Assembly: GCF_900090265.1 (NCBI RefSeq)
Contig: NZ_LT607752.1
Coordinates: 4,216,001-4,280,000, forward strand
DNA from: Micromonospora rifamycinica
GTDB lineage: Bacteria; Actinomycetota; Actinomycetes; Mycobacteriales; Micromonosporaceae
Direction of reading: 5' to 3'
DNA length: 64,000 nt
Shown here: piece by piece, positions 16,057 through 24,668 of the stretch
Position numbering within the stretch: position 1 is the stretch's first letter
Layout: the number at the start of each line of letters is the position of its first letter
Program-made: the position numbers and the translations under genes
The notes under the pieces: generated by a model
What the model saw: the letters and a program-made list of their open reading frames with translations, nothing else
Database searches by the model: none
Told to the model about the DNA's origin: nothing

Positions 16057-16144
16057 CCCGGTGATCAAGAGGTTTGTGACAAGTTAGAGATCAACTTTGA
16101 CGCAAACCTCTTGATCGATTGACGCAAAGCTCTTGATCACCGGG
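16057..16144. repeat. dispersed hairpin element, family A, copy 1 (three arms)
   Basis: A left arm GGTGATCAAGAGGTTTG (16060-16076) faces two right arms, GACGCAAACCTCTTGATC (16099-16116) and GACGCAAAGCTCTTGATC (16121-16138). Only one left arm is present, so either right arm could pair. The same arm sequence returns at 17325-17470 and 45679-45819. The DNA from here to 16296 holds no gene, only a CTGGTGGC/TCTGGTGG microsatellite at about 16197-16232. Confidence 0.85.
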
Positions 16145-16296
16145 CTGAGGGAGGGGTCGGGAGGGTGAGCCGGGTGGGGAAGCAGGACCGGCTGGGCCTG
16201 GTGGCCTGGTGGCCTGGTGGTCTGGTGGTCTGGCCGGGCGAGGCGGGATGGGGCTGGGACTACCGGGGTTGATGGGAGGGAGGGTTCGTTGGGGGG

Positions 16297-17244
16297 CTAG
16301 TGCGGGTTGGTGGGGCGGGAGGTGCGGCGGATAAGGGACATCGCCTGGCGGACCGTGTGGGGGATGTAGTCCGGGCGGAGAGCGTCGGACCAGGTGAATC
16401 GGAGGATCCTCCAGCCCGCGTTGACCAGCCGGTTCTGCCGACGGCGGTCGGCGAAGAGGGCTTCGGGCGTACCGTGTGGACCTGCCCCGTCGGTCTCGGC
16501 GATCAGCCGGGCGGCACGCCAGGCCAGGTCACCGAGGCCGAGCAGGTGACCGTCCTCGTCACGGACCTCCAGTTGCAGCACGTCGGGTGGGACGCCGCCG
16601 TCGACGCACCGCAACCGCGCCCAGGTCTCCAACGGTGACTGCGCCCGCCCGTCCGCCTCACCGAGGTGGCTCCTGGCCGCCGGGGCACCTCGTCGGCCCC
16701 GGACCAGCGCCGGCACGGTCGCCAGGCTCTCCGGGGTGACGAACCCCCGGTTCAACGCCGAGTCGAGCACGGACACCGCCGGATACCGGCCCAGCCGGAG
16801 GATCAGGTCGGTCACCGTACGCAATGGTGACGTGGCGGGAATGCCGGCCACGTCGACGATGTCGTCGGGGTCCACGGTCAGTTGATGGATCACGAGCGCG
16901 GAGTCGGTGCGTCGCTGCGGGCGGGGCCGGTCCACCGGTACCGAGACGTGGATGGCCGGGTGCCGGCGTGTTCCGGTGATGCCGTGCAGCTCCAGCGCGC
17001 TGCCGAGGACCGCGAAGGCACCCGGGCCGAGGCTGGTCACCGCCGCCCGGATGCGGACCCGGTCGGGTGTCGCGCCGGGCGGCCCTCCACCCGGCGCGAA
17101 GCAGCCACGGGACAGCCTCGTCCACCGACCGGAGCGGCAGAGTTGTCTGATGTGGTCGCGGGTCAGCCCGGCCGCGAGGGCCTGCGTGGTGGTGACCATC
17201 CCGTCCTGCCCGAGGGCGACACGGTGGATGAGTTCGAGCGGCAT
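16297..17244 (-). CDS. AbiEi-like N-terminal domain plus DUF559 (endonuclease-fold) protein
   Basis: 315 residues from the ATG giving MPLELIHRVALGQDG; a longer form from 17316 is possible but lacks a better ribosome site. Residues about 10-60 (VTTTQALAAGLTRDHIRQLC then WTRLSRGCFAP) resemble the winged-helix start of AbiEi antitoxins. The C-terminal 110 residues resemble DUF559, of the Vsr/restriction endonuclease fold: AQSPLETWARL, LLGLGDLAW, AETDG and RQNRLVNAGWRILRFTW. The PD-ExK residues look incomplete, so nuclease activity is uncertain. No partner toxin is adjacent, and hairpin repeats flank it. Confidence 0.75.
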   Translation of the reverse strand: MPLELIHRVALGQDGMVTTTQALAAGLTRDHIRQLCRSGRWTRLSRGCFAPGGGPPGATPDRVRIRAAVTSLGPGAFAVLGSALELHGITGTRRHPAIHVSVPVDRPRPQRRTDSALVIHQLTVDPDDIVDVAGIPATSPLRTVTDLILRLGRYPAVSVLDSALNRGFVTPESLATVPALVRGRRGAPAARSHLGEADGRAQSPLETWARLRCVDGGVPPDVLQLEVRDEDGHLLGLGDLAWRAARLIAETDGAGPHGTPEALFADRRRQNRLVNAGWRILRFTWSDALRPDYIPHTVRQAMSLIRRTSRPTNPH

Positions 17245-17324
17245 CACCGCCCCACCCTCACCCACCATCCACAAGAACGTCGACCCCTGTGGAAAACCCT
17301 GTGGACAACCAGCCATCGCCGATC

Positions 17325-17386
17325 GATGACCAAGAGATTTACGTCAAGATCACGCGCCATCCCTGACCCAAACCTCTTGATCACCG
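17325..17386. repeat. dispersed hairpin element, family A, copy 2
   Basis: Arms GATGACCAAGAGATTTACGT (17325-17344) and ACCCAAACCTCTTGATCACC (17366-17385) form an imperfect inverted repeat around a 20-bp loop. It lies upstream of the AbiEi-like gene. Confidence 0.8.
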
Positions 17387-17403
17387 CACACCAACCCGTC
17401 AGA

Positions 17404-17470
17404 CACCGGTGATCAAGAGGTTTGGGTCAACACGTCGCAGGACGTTGACGTGAATCTCTTGATCACCGGG
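17404..17470. repeat. dispersed hairpin element, family A, copy 3
   Basis: Arms CACCGGTGATCAAGAGGTTT (17404-17423) and TGAATCTCTTGATCACCGGG (17451-17470) pair around a loop of about 27 bp. It is followed by G-rich simple sequence (17471-17541) before the purA stop. It may end transcription between the two genes, but no U-tract is visible. Confidence 0.8.
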
Positions 17471-17541
17471 GCGGGCGGGGGTGGGGCGGGCGGGGGTGGG
17501 GCGGGCGGGCGGGGATGGGGGTGGGGAGGGGGGCGGGGGGG

Positions 17542-18831
17542 TCAGGGGAGGAGGGGGTGGCGGACCACGTTTTCTTCGCGGCCGGGGCCTACACCGACCA
17601 CGCTGACGCGGGTGCCGGTGATCTCCTCGATGCGGGCGATGTAGCGGCGGGCGTTCTCCGGCAGCTCGTCCTCGGTACGGGCCTTGCTGATGTCCTCCCA
17701 CCAACCGTCGTGCTCTTCGTAGATCGGGGTGGCGTGGTGGAAGTCGGTCTGGGTCATCGGCATGTCGTCGAAACGCTCGCCGTTGATCTCGTACCCGATG
17801 CAGAGCGGGACCTTCGGCAGGCCGGTGAGCACATCCAGCTTGGTGATGACCAGGTCGGTGACGCCGTTGAGGCGGCAGGAGTACCGGGCGACCACGGCGT
17901 CGAACCAGCCGCAGCGCCGCTCCCGGCCGGTGGTGGTGCCGTACTCGTGGCCGACCTTGCGCAGGTGCTGCCCGTTGTCGTCGAACAGCTCGGTCGGGAA
18001 CGGACCGGACCCGACCCGGGTGGTGTACGCCTTGCTCACCGCGATGACCCCGGTGATCGCGGTCGGCGGGATGCCCGCGCCCACGCACGCCCCACCGGCC
18101 GTCGGGTTCGACGAGGTGACGAAGGGGTAGGTGCCGTGGTCCATGTCGAGCATGGTGGCCTGGGCACCCTCCAGCAGCACCGTCTCACCCCGGTCGAGGG
18201 CGTCCCAGAGCATCACCCGGGTCTCCGCGATGTACGGCTTGAGCCGCTCCGCGTACCGCAGATACTCCTCGACGGTCTCCTCGACGTCGATCGCCTTGCG
18301 GTTGTAGACCTTGAACAGCAGCTGGTTCTTCTCCCGCAGCGCGAGTTCCAGCTTCTTGCGCAGGATGCCCGGGTCGAGCAGGTCCTGGAGCCGGATCCCC
18401 ATCCGGGCGACCTTGTCGCCGTACGCCGGGCCGATGCCGCGCCCGGTGGTGCCGATCCGGGACGACCCGAGGTAGCGCTCCACCACCCGGTCCAGTGCCC
18501 GGTGGTGCGGCATGATCAGGTGCGCGTCGCCGGAGATCCGCAGCCGGGACACGTCCACCCCGCGCTCGGCGAGCCCGTCGATCTCGGCGAGCAGCACCTT
18601 CGGGTCGACCACCACCCCGTTGCCGATGACGATCATCGCGCTCGGGGAGAGCGCGCCCGACGGCATCAGGTGCAGCGCGTACTTCTGCCCGTCGGGTGTG
18701 ATCACGGTGTGGCCGGCGTTGTTGCCGCCGGAGTAGCGCACCACGTAGTCGACCCGCTCACCCAGCAGGTCGGTAACCTTGCCCTTGCCCTCGTCGCCCC
18801 ACTGAGCACCGATGAGCACGATCGCTGGCAT
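17542..18831 (-). CDS. purA: adenylosuccinate synthetase
   Basis: 429 residues, the normal bacterial length, from ATG giving MPAIVLIGAQWGDEGKGKVT. All signatures are intact: catalytic Asp and P-loop in WGDEGKGK, GGNNAGHTV with the catalytic His, TTGRGIGPAY, EGAQATMLD, TTRVGSGPFPTE, GRERRCGWFD and TKLDVLTG. It joins IMP and aspartate using GTP. This is the housekeeping enzyme; a divergent paralogue is at 7088-8386. The divergent gene at 18955 shares its promoter region. Confidence 0.97.
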   Translation of the reverse strand: MPAIVLIGAQWGDEGKGKVTDLLGERVDYVVRYSGGNNAGHTVITPDGQKYALHLMPSGALSPSAMIVIGNGVVVDPKVLLAEIDGLAERGVDVSRLRISGDAHLIMPHHRALDRVVERYLGSSRIGTTGRGIGPAYGDKVARMGIRLQDLLDPGILRKKLELALREKNQLLFKVYNRKAIDVEETVEEYLRYAERLKPYIAETRVMLWDALDRGETVLLEGAQATMLDMDHGTYPFVTSSNPTAGGACVGAGIPPTAITGVIAVSKAYTTRVGSGPFPTELFDDNGQHLRKVGHEYGTTTGRERRCGWFDAVVARYSCRLNGVTDLVITKLDVLTGLPKVPLCIGYEINGERFDDMPMTQTDFHHATPIYEEHDGWWEDISKARTEDELPENARRYIARIEEITGTRVSVVGVGPGREENVVRHPLLP

Positions 18832-18954
18832 CTTTTCCGCCTCCAGAAGGCTCGGGTGCCAGGTGGCGACCGGTTGGCGAGCCCGGGGTGTCAGGCTAAC
18901 AAGTAGAAACGGCGTGGCCGGCAGGGGTTCGCGTCGGAAGGCAGGAGGCCCGGG

Positions 18955-19968
18955 GTGTACGACGTGGTGCTGCTCACTCTCGGCTCGGACCGGGACGCTC
19001 CCGGTGGGGGCTGCGGCAGTGGCGACGCCTGCTGTGGCGGTGCTCCCGAGGCCACCGGGAAACCGGCCGCGCCGCCGGGCGGGGAGCGCTGCGAGACGCC
19101 GCGTGTGCCGGTGCTGGCCTGCGCGGACGCGCTGACCGCCCGGGGTGCCCGGGTGGAGACCGTCACCGCCCGCTCCGACGCCGGGATCGACGAGGTGCTG
19201 GCCCGGCTGGACGCCCCGGCCCGCCCCGACGGCCTCACCTGGCCCGACCCGGACAGCAAGGTCCGGCTGGTGGTCGCCGCCGCCAGCGACGCCCAGTTGC
19301 GCGCCGTCGTGCGCCGGCTGGTCCGTCGGTACGCCCCACCGCCGAGCCGCCGCCCGGCCGAGCTGGCCGGCGACCGGACGCTGCCCGATCTGCCGCCGAT
19401 CGGCGTACTCCCGCTCGACCCCGCCCGGGGTGGCCCGCACCGGGACCTGGCCGGGCAGCTCGGCCTGCCCCGGGATCCGGCGGCGGTGGCCACGGCGGTG
19501 CTCGACGGCCGCGTACGCCGGCTCGACCTGCTGCGCAACGACGGCGGTTCGGTGACCCTGGACGGCGCGTTGCTCGGCGCCGCCGACGACGCCGGCCGGC
19601 CGCTGCTCTGGCGCGGCCGGGTCGAGGTGGACGACGCGGTGCTCTCCGACGGCACGGACCCGATCCTGGCCTGCGCGATCGGCAACGCCGGCGGGTACGC
19701 CACCCTCGACTCGCTACCGCTGCTCACCGCCCCCGATCCGGCCGACGGTCTGGTGGAGGTCGCGGTGGCCGTTCCGGTGCCGACCCGCCCGACGTTGGGC
19801 AGGAAGAAGAAGATCAGGTACGAGGTACGTCGGGCCCGGGGCCGGGCGGTGGCCGTGATCCCCCGCGACGACCGGGTGCCCTTCCTCGACGACGGGGCCG
19901 AGGGTGAGCTGAGCCGCAAGCGGTCCTGGTGGATCGAGCCCGCAGCCTGGGCGGTCTTCACGGGCTGA
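18955..19968 (+). CDS. diacylglycerol-kinase-fold protein, degenerate
   Basis: 337 residues from GTG with AGGAGG 7 bp upstream. The middle follows a DAGK catalytic-domain pattern (IGVLPLDPARGGPHRDLAGQ, LGLPRDPAAVATAVLDGRVR, LDGALLG), but the nucleotide-binding GGDGT motif is not seen: the equivalent is VVAAASDAQL. It is probably an inactive or altered lipid-kinase relative. The N-terminus has an unusual Cys/Gly patch (GGGCGSGDACCGG) plus three more Cys, perhaps metal-binding. Divergent from purA. Function unknown. Confidence 0.6.
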   Translation: MYDVVLLTLGSDRDAPGGGCGSGDACCGGAPEATGKPAAPPGGERCETPRVPVLACADALTARGARVETVTARSDAGIDEVLARLDAPARPDGLTWPDPDSKVRLVVAAASDAQLRAVVRRLVRRYAPPPSRRPAELAGDRTLPDLPPIGVLPLDPARGGPHRDLAGQLGLPRDPAAVATAVLDGRVRRLDLLRNDGGSVTLDGALLGAADDAGRPLLWRGRVEVDDAVLSDGTDPILACAIGNAGGYATLDSLPLLTAPDPADGLVEVAVAVPVPTRPTLGRKKKIRYEVRRARGRAVAVIPRDDRVPFLDDGAEGELSRKRSWWIEPAAWAVFTG

Positions 19969-20042
19969 CCACCACCCGCCCCCGTCACCCGGCGTAGTGG
20001 GAACGGGACGCCTATCCTCGACGGGAGGAATGGAGGGGATCC

Positions 20043-22496
20043 GTGGTGGACGACAACGCCGACCGGGCAGGACCCTCCGGCCAGCAGCCTGGGCCGGGGC
20101 GGGACATCGAACCGCTCTGGCCGCCCGACCCGGCCGACCCGGTGCCCCAGTGGGCCAGCGAGCCCACCCCGGTGTACCCACCGACGGCGTACCCGTCGCT
20201 GGCCCTGGAAGTGCCGCCGGTCCCGCCCGACAGTGGCTGGACCCCGCCCGGCGATGGCTGGACGCCCGCCCACCAGGACCCCGCGCGGTTCCCCGCCCCG
20301 GATCCGCCGTACGGCTATGACGGCTTCCACGGGTACGGCACCCCGTCGGGCGACGGTCCGGTGGCCGCGTTCGACGATGCTCCCGCCCACGACGGCCAGC
20401 CCGGGTACGGCGATCTGACCCGCCACGAGGAACAGCCCAGACACGAGGAACAGCCCCGGCGCGACGGCCCGCCGGGGTACGACGGTCGGCGTCCCAACTC
20501 CGGCGGTCCCCGGTCGGAGGTCGGGGGTAGTACGGCGGCCCGACCGTCCACAGCCGGGCTCCGGCCGGAGGCCGGGGGTGCGGCCGGCCGGGAACCGTCC
20601 GCGGTGGTGCCGGATCAGGTCGGTGCGGTGGATCTCGATCTGCCCTTCAGTCTGGACCCGTCGCTCGCCAGCGCACCGTCACAGCCGGCCGGACCCACCC
20701 TCGGGCCTGCTCCGTCCACCGAGGCGGAACCGCCGGAAGGTGCACCTCACCCTGTCCCGTCGGCCCGTCCGAGCAATGGGAACGTCATGACCAACGGAAC
20801 CGACCCGACCGAGTTGGATCTTGGAGGTTTTCGGCCCCTGGAGGGGCCGAAAACCTCCAAGATCCATGAGCCTGATCCAGCTACGACGGGTCTGGCGGCG
20901 GTGCCGGCCCAGCACGCCGGCCGGGGCGAATCCCCGTGGGCGCTACCACCTCAGCGCGTCTCGGTCGGTGTCGACGACGTGGCCGGTGCCGCCGTGCCGG
21001 TTGGCGCGGTCAGCCAACCGTCGGCGGCGGTGCCCGGTCCGTCGCCATCGGAACCGGCACCGTCGGTCGACCACCCACCGGAGGCAGGCGTGACGGTCGT
21101 CCCCCCGTACCCGGCACCCGACGCGTCCCTGCCCCAGGCACCGGTCTCACCACCGCCTCCTCCCACCGTGCCCGACCAGACCGGAACCGCCCCGACACAG
21201 GCCGACCCGACCGGAACCGCCCCGACACAGGCCGACCCGACCGGAACCGCCACGACACAGGCCGACCCGACCGGAACCGCCACGACACAGGCCGACCCGA
21301 CCGGACCCGGACCGGAACACGCCGACCCGAGCCGGTCCGACCCGGGCGCAGGCAGCCCGGCCGGCACCGGACCGGTGGTTCCCGGGTCACTCCGGCCGGG
21401 GTCGACGGGCCCGACGGGACCGGTGCCGCCCGGGCAGCAGTCGCCCGGCGGCTGGTACCGACCGTCCTGGCCGGAACAGCCGACCCCGGGCGGGACGCCC
21501 GCGCCGGCGTATCCCGACCCGGCAGCCCTCGCCGGGTACCCGGATCTGGGGTGGTCGCCGGAGAGTGGGATCGCGCCGACCGCCGAGGACTTCGCCCGCC
21601 GTCGCCAGATCAGGCCGGCCGACCCGGTCGCCACGATGGGCGTCCGCGCCATGGTCAACAAGATCGGCCTGGTGAAACTCCCGCCGGGGCAGCACGAGCA
21701 GGAGGTCAAGCGGGACATCGAGATGGTGCGCCGCAACTTCGGCGGGCTGCGCCAGGTGACAGTGGTCAACCCCAAGGGCGGCGCCGGCAAGACCGTGGCC
21801 ATCCTGCTGCTCGCGATGACCTTCGGGCAGAAGCGCGGCGGTTACGTGCTGGCCTGGGACAACAACGAGACCCAGGGCACCCTCGGCATGCGGGCGCAGC
21901 AGGACTTCCACTCCCGTACCGTCCGGGACATGCTGCGGGACCTCGGGCAGTTCCAGGGGCCGCACGGCCGGATCGGCGACCTGTCGCAGTACGTCCGCTC
22001 CCAGGGCGAGGGCATGTTCGACGTGCTCGCCTCGGACGAGTCGGCCACCGGCGGCGAGATGCTGACGGCGGCGGCGTTCGCCGAGATCCGCGAGGTGGTG
22101 AGCCGGTTCTACAAGCTCATCTTCGTGGACACCGGGAACAACGTCCGGGCACAGAACTGGCAGGCCGCGATGGACGCCACCGACCAGCTGGTGGTCACCA
22201 TGTCGGCCCGTAACGACTCGGCGGAGACGGCCGCCCGGATGCTCGACCACCTGGAGCAGAGCGGCCGGCAGCGGCTCGTCCGGCAGGCGGTCACGGTGGT
22301 GTCCATGCCGCCGTCCCGCAAGGAGATCGACCTGCCGGCCATCCAGGAACACTTCGCCGCCCGGACCAGGGCGGTGCTGCTCGCGCCGTACGAGCGGCTG
22401 ATCGACACCGGCGAGCCGATCCGGTACGGCGGGCTCTCCTCCGCCACCCGGGACGCCTGGTTGAAGATCGCCGCCGCGGTGGCCGAAGGGCTCTGA
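20043..22496 (+). CDS. Pro-rich ParA/MinD-like ATPase (EspI-like)
   Basis: 817 residues from GTG, with GGAGGAATGGAGGG upstream. Residues 1 to about 530 are Pro/Gly/Thr-rich and look disordered. The C-terminal third is a ParA/MinD ATPase with a deviant Walker A, NPKGGAGKT (about 577-585), then LAWDNNETQGTLG and a Walker B-like LIFVDTGNN. Similar long-tailed ATPases accompany ESX/type VII secretion in actinobacteria, but no ESX gene lies here. The tail carries four 30-bp tandem repeats (21181-21300) and an in-frame palindromic element (20816-20865). Confidence 0.85.
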   Translation: MVDDNADRAGPSGQQPGPGRDIEPLWPPDPADPVPQWASEPTPVYPPTAYPSLALEVPPVPPDSGWTPPGDGWTPAHQDPARFPAPDPPYGYDGFHGYGTPSGDGPVAAFDDAPAHDGQPGYGDLTRHEEQPRHEEQPRRDGPPGYDGRRPNSGGPRSEVGGSTAARPSTAGLRPEAGGAAGREPSAVVPDQVGAVDLDLPFSLDPSLASAPSQPAGPTLGPAPSTEAEPPEGAPHPVPSARPSNGNVMTNGTDPTELDLGGFRPLEGPKTSKIHEPDPATTGLAAVPAQHAGRGESPWALPPQRVSVGVDDVAGAAVPVGAVSQPSAAVPGPSPSEPAPSVDHPPEAGVTVVPPYPAPDASLPQAPVSPPPPPTVPDQTGTAPTQADPTGTAPTQADPTGTATTQADPTGTATTQADPTGPGPEHADPSRSDPGAGSPAGTGPVVPGSLRPGSTGPTGPVPPGQQSPGGWYRPSWPEQPTPGGTPAPAYPDPAALAGYPDLGWSPESGIAPTAEDFARRRQIRPADPVATMGVRAMVNKIGLVKLPPGQHEQEVKRDIEMVRRNFGGLRQVTVVNPKGGAGKTVAILLLAMTFGQKRGGYVLAWDNNETQGTLGMRAQQDFHSRTVRDMLRDLGQFQGPHGRIGDLSQYVRSQGEGMFDVLASDESATGGEMLTAAAFAEIREVVSRFYKLIFVDTGNNVRAQNWQAAMDATDQLVVTMSARNDSAETAARMLDHLEQSGRQRLVRQAVTVVSMPPSRKEIDLPAIQEHFAARTRAVLLAPYERLIDTGEPIRYGGLSSATRDAWLKIAAAVAEGL
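20816..20865. repeat. family B palindromic element inside the coding sequence
   Basis: Two 23-bp arms (20816-20838 and 20843-20865) are perfectly complementary around a TGGA loop. The left arm begins GGATCTTGGAGGTTTTCGGC. In the gene's frame it encodes DLGGFRPLEGPKTSKIH (residues 259-275), unlike its Pro/Gly/Thr surroundings. A degenerate relative is intergenic at 49868-49916. Confidence 0.9.
21181..21330. repeat. four exact-length 30-bp in-frame tandem repeats plus a degenerate fifth
   Basis: The unit starts CCGGAACCGCC at 21181, 21211, 21241 and 21271. Copies 1-2 and 3-4 differ at one base, implying duplication of a pair. Each encodes ten residues (TGTAPTQADP or TGTATTQADP). Copy five (21301-21330) is diverged. 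Confidence 0.92.
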
Positions 22497-22512
22497 ACCA
22501 CCCCGGACCCAC

Positions 22513-22542
22513 GGCCCGCCCCGACTGGAGTCGGGGCGGGCC
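22513..22542. terminator. bidirectional terminator hairpin
   Basis: A perfect 14-bp GC-rich stem (left arm GGCCCGCCCCGACT) with a GG loop lies between the convergent ParA-like and DUF3151 genes. No U-tract, as is common in actinobacteria. Confidence 0.75.
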
Positions 22543-22571
22543 GCACGACAGGGTGAGGCCCGTCGGGCGGG

Positions 22572-23000
22572 TCAGGCGCTGGCGAGGGCGTCCCCGGCCG
22601 CCGGGTCGCAGTCGCGGAGGAACTGGGCACACCGGGCGGCCTCGTCCGCCTCGCCGATCTCCCCGGCGGCCCGGGACAGGACGTAGAGGCAGCGGAGGAA
22701 GCCCTCGTTCGGGGCGTGCGACCACGGGACCGGGCCGTGCCCCTTCCAGCCGTTGCGCCGCAACTGGTCCAGACCGCGGTGGTAACCGGTGCGGGCGTAC
22801 GCGTACGCCGCGATCACCGCCCCGCTGTCGAGGGCCCGGGTGGCCAGCGCCGCCCAGGCCGCGCTGTGGGTGGGAAAGCGGGCCGCGACCTCGGCGTACG
22901 CCTCGTCGGTGCCCGTTTCCGCGGCGGCGGCCAGAGCGGCGTCCGCCTCTTCGTGGGCGGGCAGGAGGGTGGCCGGAGGCTCAGGCAACAGGTTCTGCAT
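22572..23000 (-). CDS. DUF3151 family protein
   Basis: 142 residues from ATG (MQNLLPEPPATLLP), the typical family opening. Conserved features include RFPTHSAAWAALATRAL, AYAYARTGYHRGLDQLRRNG and HAPNEGFLRCLYVLSRAA. The helical, TPR-like pattern suggests a binding protein, but the function is unknown. In mycobacteria the homologue also sits near purA and fba, as here. Confidence 0.88.
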   Translation of the reverse strand: MQNLLPEPPATLLPAHEEADAALAAAAETGTDEAYAEVAARFPTHSAAWAALATRALDSGAVIAAYAYARTGYHRGLDQLRRNGWKGHGPVPWSHAPNEGFLRCLYVLSRAAGEIGEADEAARCAQFLRDCDPAAGDALASA

Positions 23001-23373
23001 CGCCCCATTCAACCCGCTTCGCACCGCGCGGCGCGAGGGGGTCGGGTGGGTACGCTGGCTGAACGGTGGAGGTCTGGATCACGCCTGTGACCTGATCGGG
23101 TGAACCGTCGGTCCGATCGGGTGAACCGTCGGCCGACGGTACCGGCCCGGCGGCCCCGCCGGTGGACCTCCCGGCTCGGATGGTCGATCCCGGCGGTCGC
23201 CGTCGGCCGACCCTGTGGCCCATGCCGCCCGGTAATTTTTTCCACTACAACTATGGGTCCGGAGCCTCCCCAGGACCCGGTTACGCAGGAGCCCGGTGGC
23301 CTCGGTCACCGGGCTCCTGTCGTCGTACCCCGGTCGCCGCGCGGTGGTGGCGGGCTGGGGGCAGGATGGCGGG
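23001..23373. other. 373-bp gap with direct repeats, a low-GC patch and a hairpin
   Basis: Two direct copies of GATCGGGTGAACCGTCGG lie at about 23094-23130. A very AT-rich patch for this genome (GGTAATTTTTTCCACTACAA, about 23231-23250) could be a promoter. It is followed at 23287-23319 by a strong hairpin with arms AGGAGCCCGGTG and CACCGGGCTCCT. This layout could be an attenuated leader or a short RNA upstream of the LOG-like gene. I see no convincing protein. Confidence 0.4.
23287..23319. terminator. strong GC hairpin upstream of the LOG-like gene
   Basis: Arms AGGAGCCCGGTG and CACCGGGCTCCT, extended by near-perfect pairs, enclose a short loop. The hairpin follows a low-GC promoter-like patch by about 40 bp, so it may terminate a short transcript or act as an attenuator. 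Confidence 0.55.
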
Positions 23374-24579
23374 GTGCCGACCCCACCTCCCGCGGACGTC
23401 CTCGCGCCGCACGACACCAGTCATGACGAGATCGAGACCCGGGCCGAGTTCGACCGCCACCTGGTCGCCGGCAGCCTCGCCGGGTTGACCGTGCAGGGGC
23501 TCCGCCTCGATCTCGATCCGATTCCCGACCTCACCGCCACCGACGTGGCCGGCACCCTCTTCGTGGGCTGCCGGTTCGCCGGTCGGGAGGTGGGGGCCGA
23601 CCTGGTCCGGCGCGGGGCGAACGTGGTCCCGCCCTTCTCGGGCCTGCCCTACCCGACCCAACCGGCCCACCTCTACACCCCGACCGACCTGGCCGAAGGG
23701 TTCGCCGACGCCGGGTTCGCCGGAATGTACGACACCCGGGTCTACGACCATTTCCGCGCCCACGGCGGCGCCCTGCCGGACGTGAAGGAGGCGCTCGGTC
23801 AGCGGCTGCACGACCACGGGGTGGACAACGCCCTGGCCGACGCGACCCGCACCTGGCTGGCCACCCACGGGCCACAGTCGGTGGTGGGGGTGATGGGCGG
23901 GCACGCGGTGCCGCGCGGCAGTGCGCCGTACCGGATGGCGGCGGTGCTGGGCTGGGAGCTGGCGCGGGCCGACCGGCTGGTGGTGACCGGCGGCGGCCCG
24001 GGGGTGATGGAGGCGGCCAACCTGGGCGCGTTCCTCGCGGCCCGGCCGGCACGGGAGCTGGACGCCGCGATCGACCTGCTGGCGGTGGCCCCCGACTTCA
24101 CCGACCACGACCGGTACACGGCCGCCGCGCTGGCGGTCCGGGACCGCTACGCCGCCACGGTGCCGCAGCAGCGCGGCCCCGGCCTGGACTGGGCCCGGTC
24201 CGGCGGGCTGGCCATCCCCACCTGGCTGTACGGGCACGAGCCGGCGAACCTGTTCGCCGGCCGGATCGCCAAGTACTTCTCCAACGCCATCCGGGAGGAC
24301 ACCATCCTGCGGTTGGCCCGGGGCGGGATCGTCTTCGCGCCCGGCCGGGCCGGCACCGTGCAGGAGGTGTTCCAGGCGGCGACGAAGACGTACTACGGCA
24401 CGGACGGGGCGAGCGGCGCGTACGTCTTCCTGGACCGGGCGTACTGGACCGGGGAACTGCCGATCGAGTCCCTGCTGCGGCCGCTGTTCGCCGGCTCGCC
24501 GTTCGGTGACCTGTCCGGCAGCATCCACCTCACCGACGACGTGCGGGAGGCGGTCCGGGTCCTCACCGCGACCGCCTGA
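23374..24579 (+). CDS. LOG-like Rossmann-fold nucleotide-binding protein
   Basis: 401 residues from GTG at 23374 (VPTPPPADVLAPHDTS); an in-frame GTG at 23296 lies inside the hairpin and is less likely. The C-terminal half has the lysine-decarboxylase-like/LOG signature VVTGGGPGVMEAANLG and APGRAGTVQEVFQA (close to PGGxGTxxE), with VVGVMGG at the start of the fold. LOG proteins cleave cytokinin or AMP riboside phosphates; this one is about twice the usual length, so the substrate is uncertain. Convergent with fba. Confidence 0.8.
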   Translation: MPTPPPADVLAPHDTSHDEIETRAEFDRHLVAGSLAGLTVQGLRLDLDPIPDLTATDVAGTLFVGCRFAGREVGADLVRRGANVVPPFSGLPYPTQPAHLYTPTDLAEGFADAGFAGMYDTRVYDHFRAHGGALPDVKEALGQRLHDHGVDNALADATRTWLATHGPQSVVGVMGGHAVPRGSAPYRMAAVLGWELARADRLVVTGGGPGVMEAANLGAFLAARPARELDAAIDLLAVAPDFTDHDRYTAAALAVRDRYAATVPQQRGPGLDWARSGGLAIPTWLYGHEPANLFAGRIAKYFSNAIREDTILRLARGGIVFAPGRAGTVQEVFQAATKTYYGTDGASGAYVFLDRAYWTGELPIESLLRPLFAGSPFGDLSGSIHLTDDVREAVRVLTATA

Positions 24580-24668
24580 CGTCCGTCCCGGCCACCATTG
24601 CGAACGCCGGGCAGCGTCCCGGCCACCGCCACGACCGTCCGACAGCCGTCCCGGTCACCGCTGTGAAC

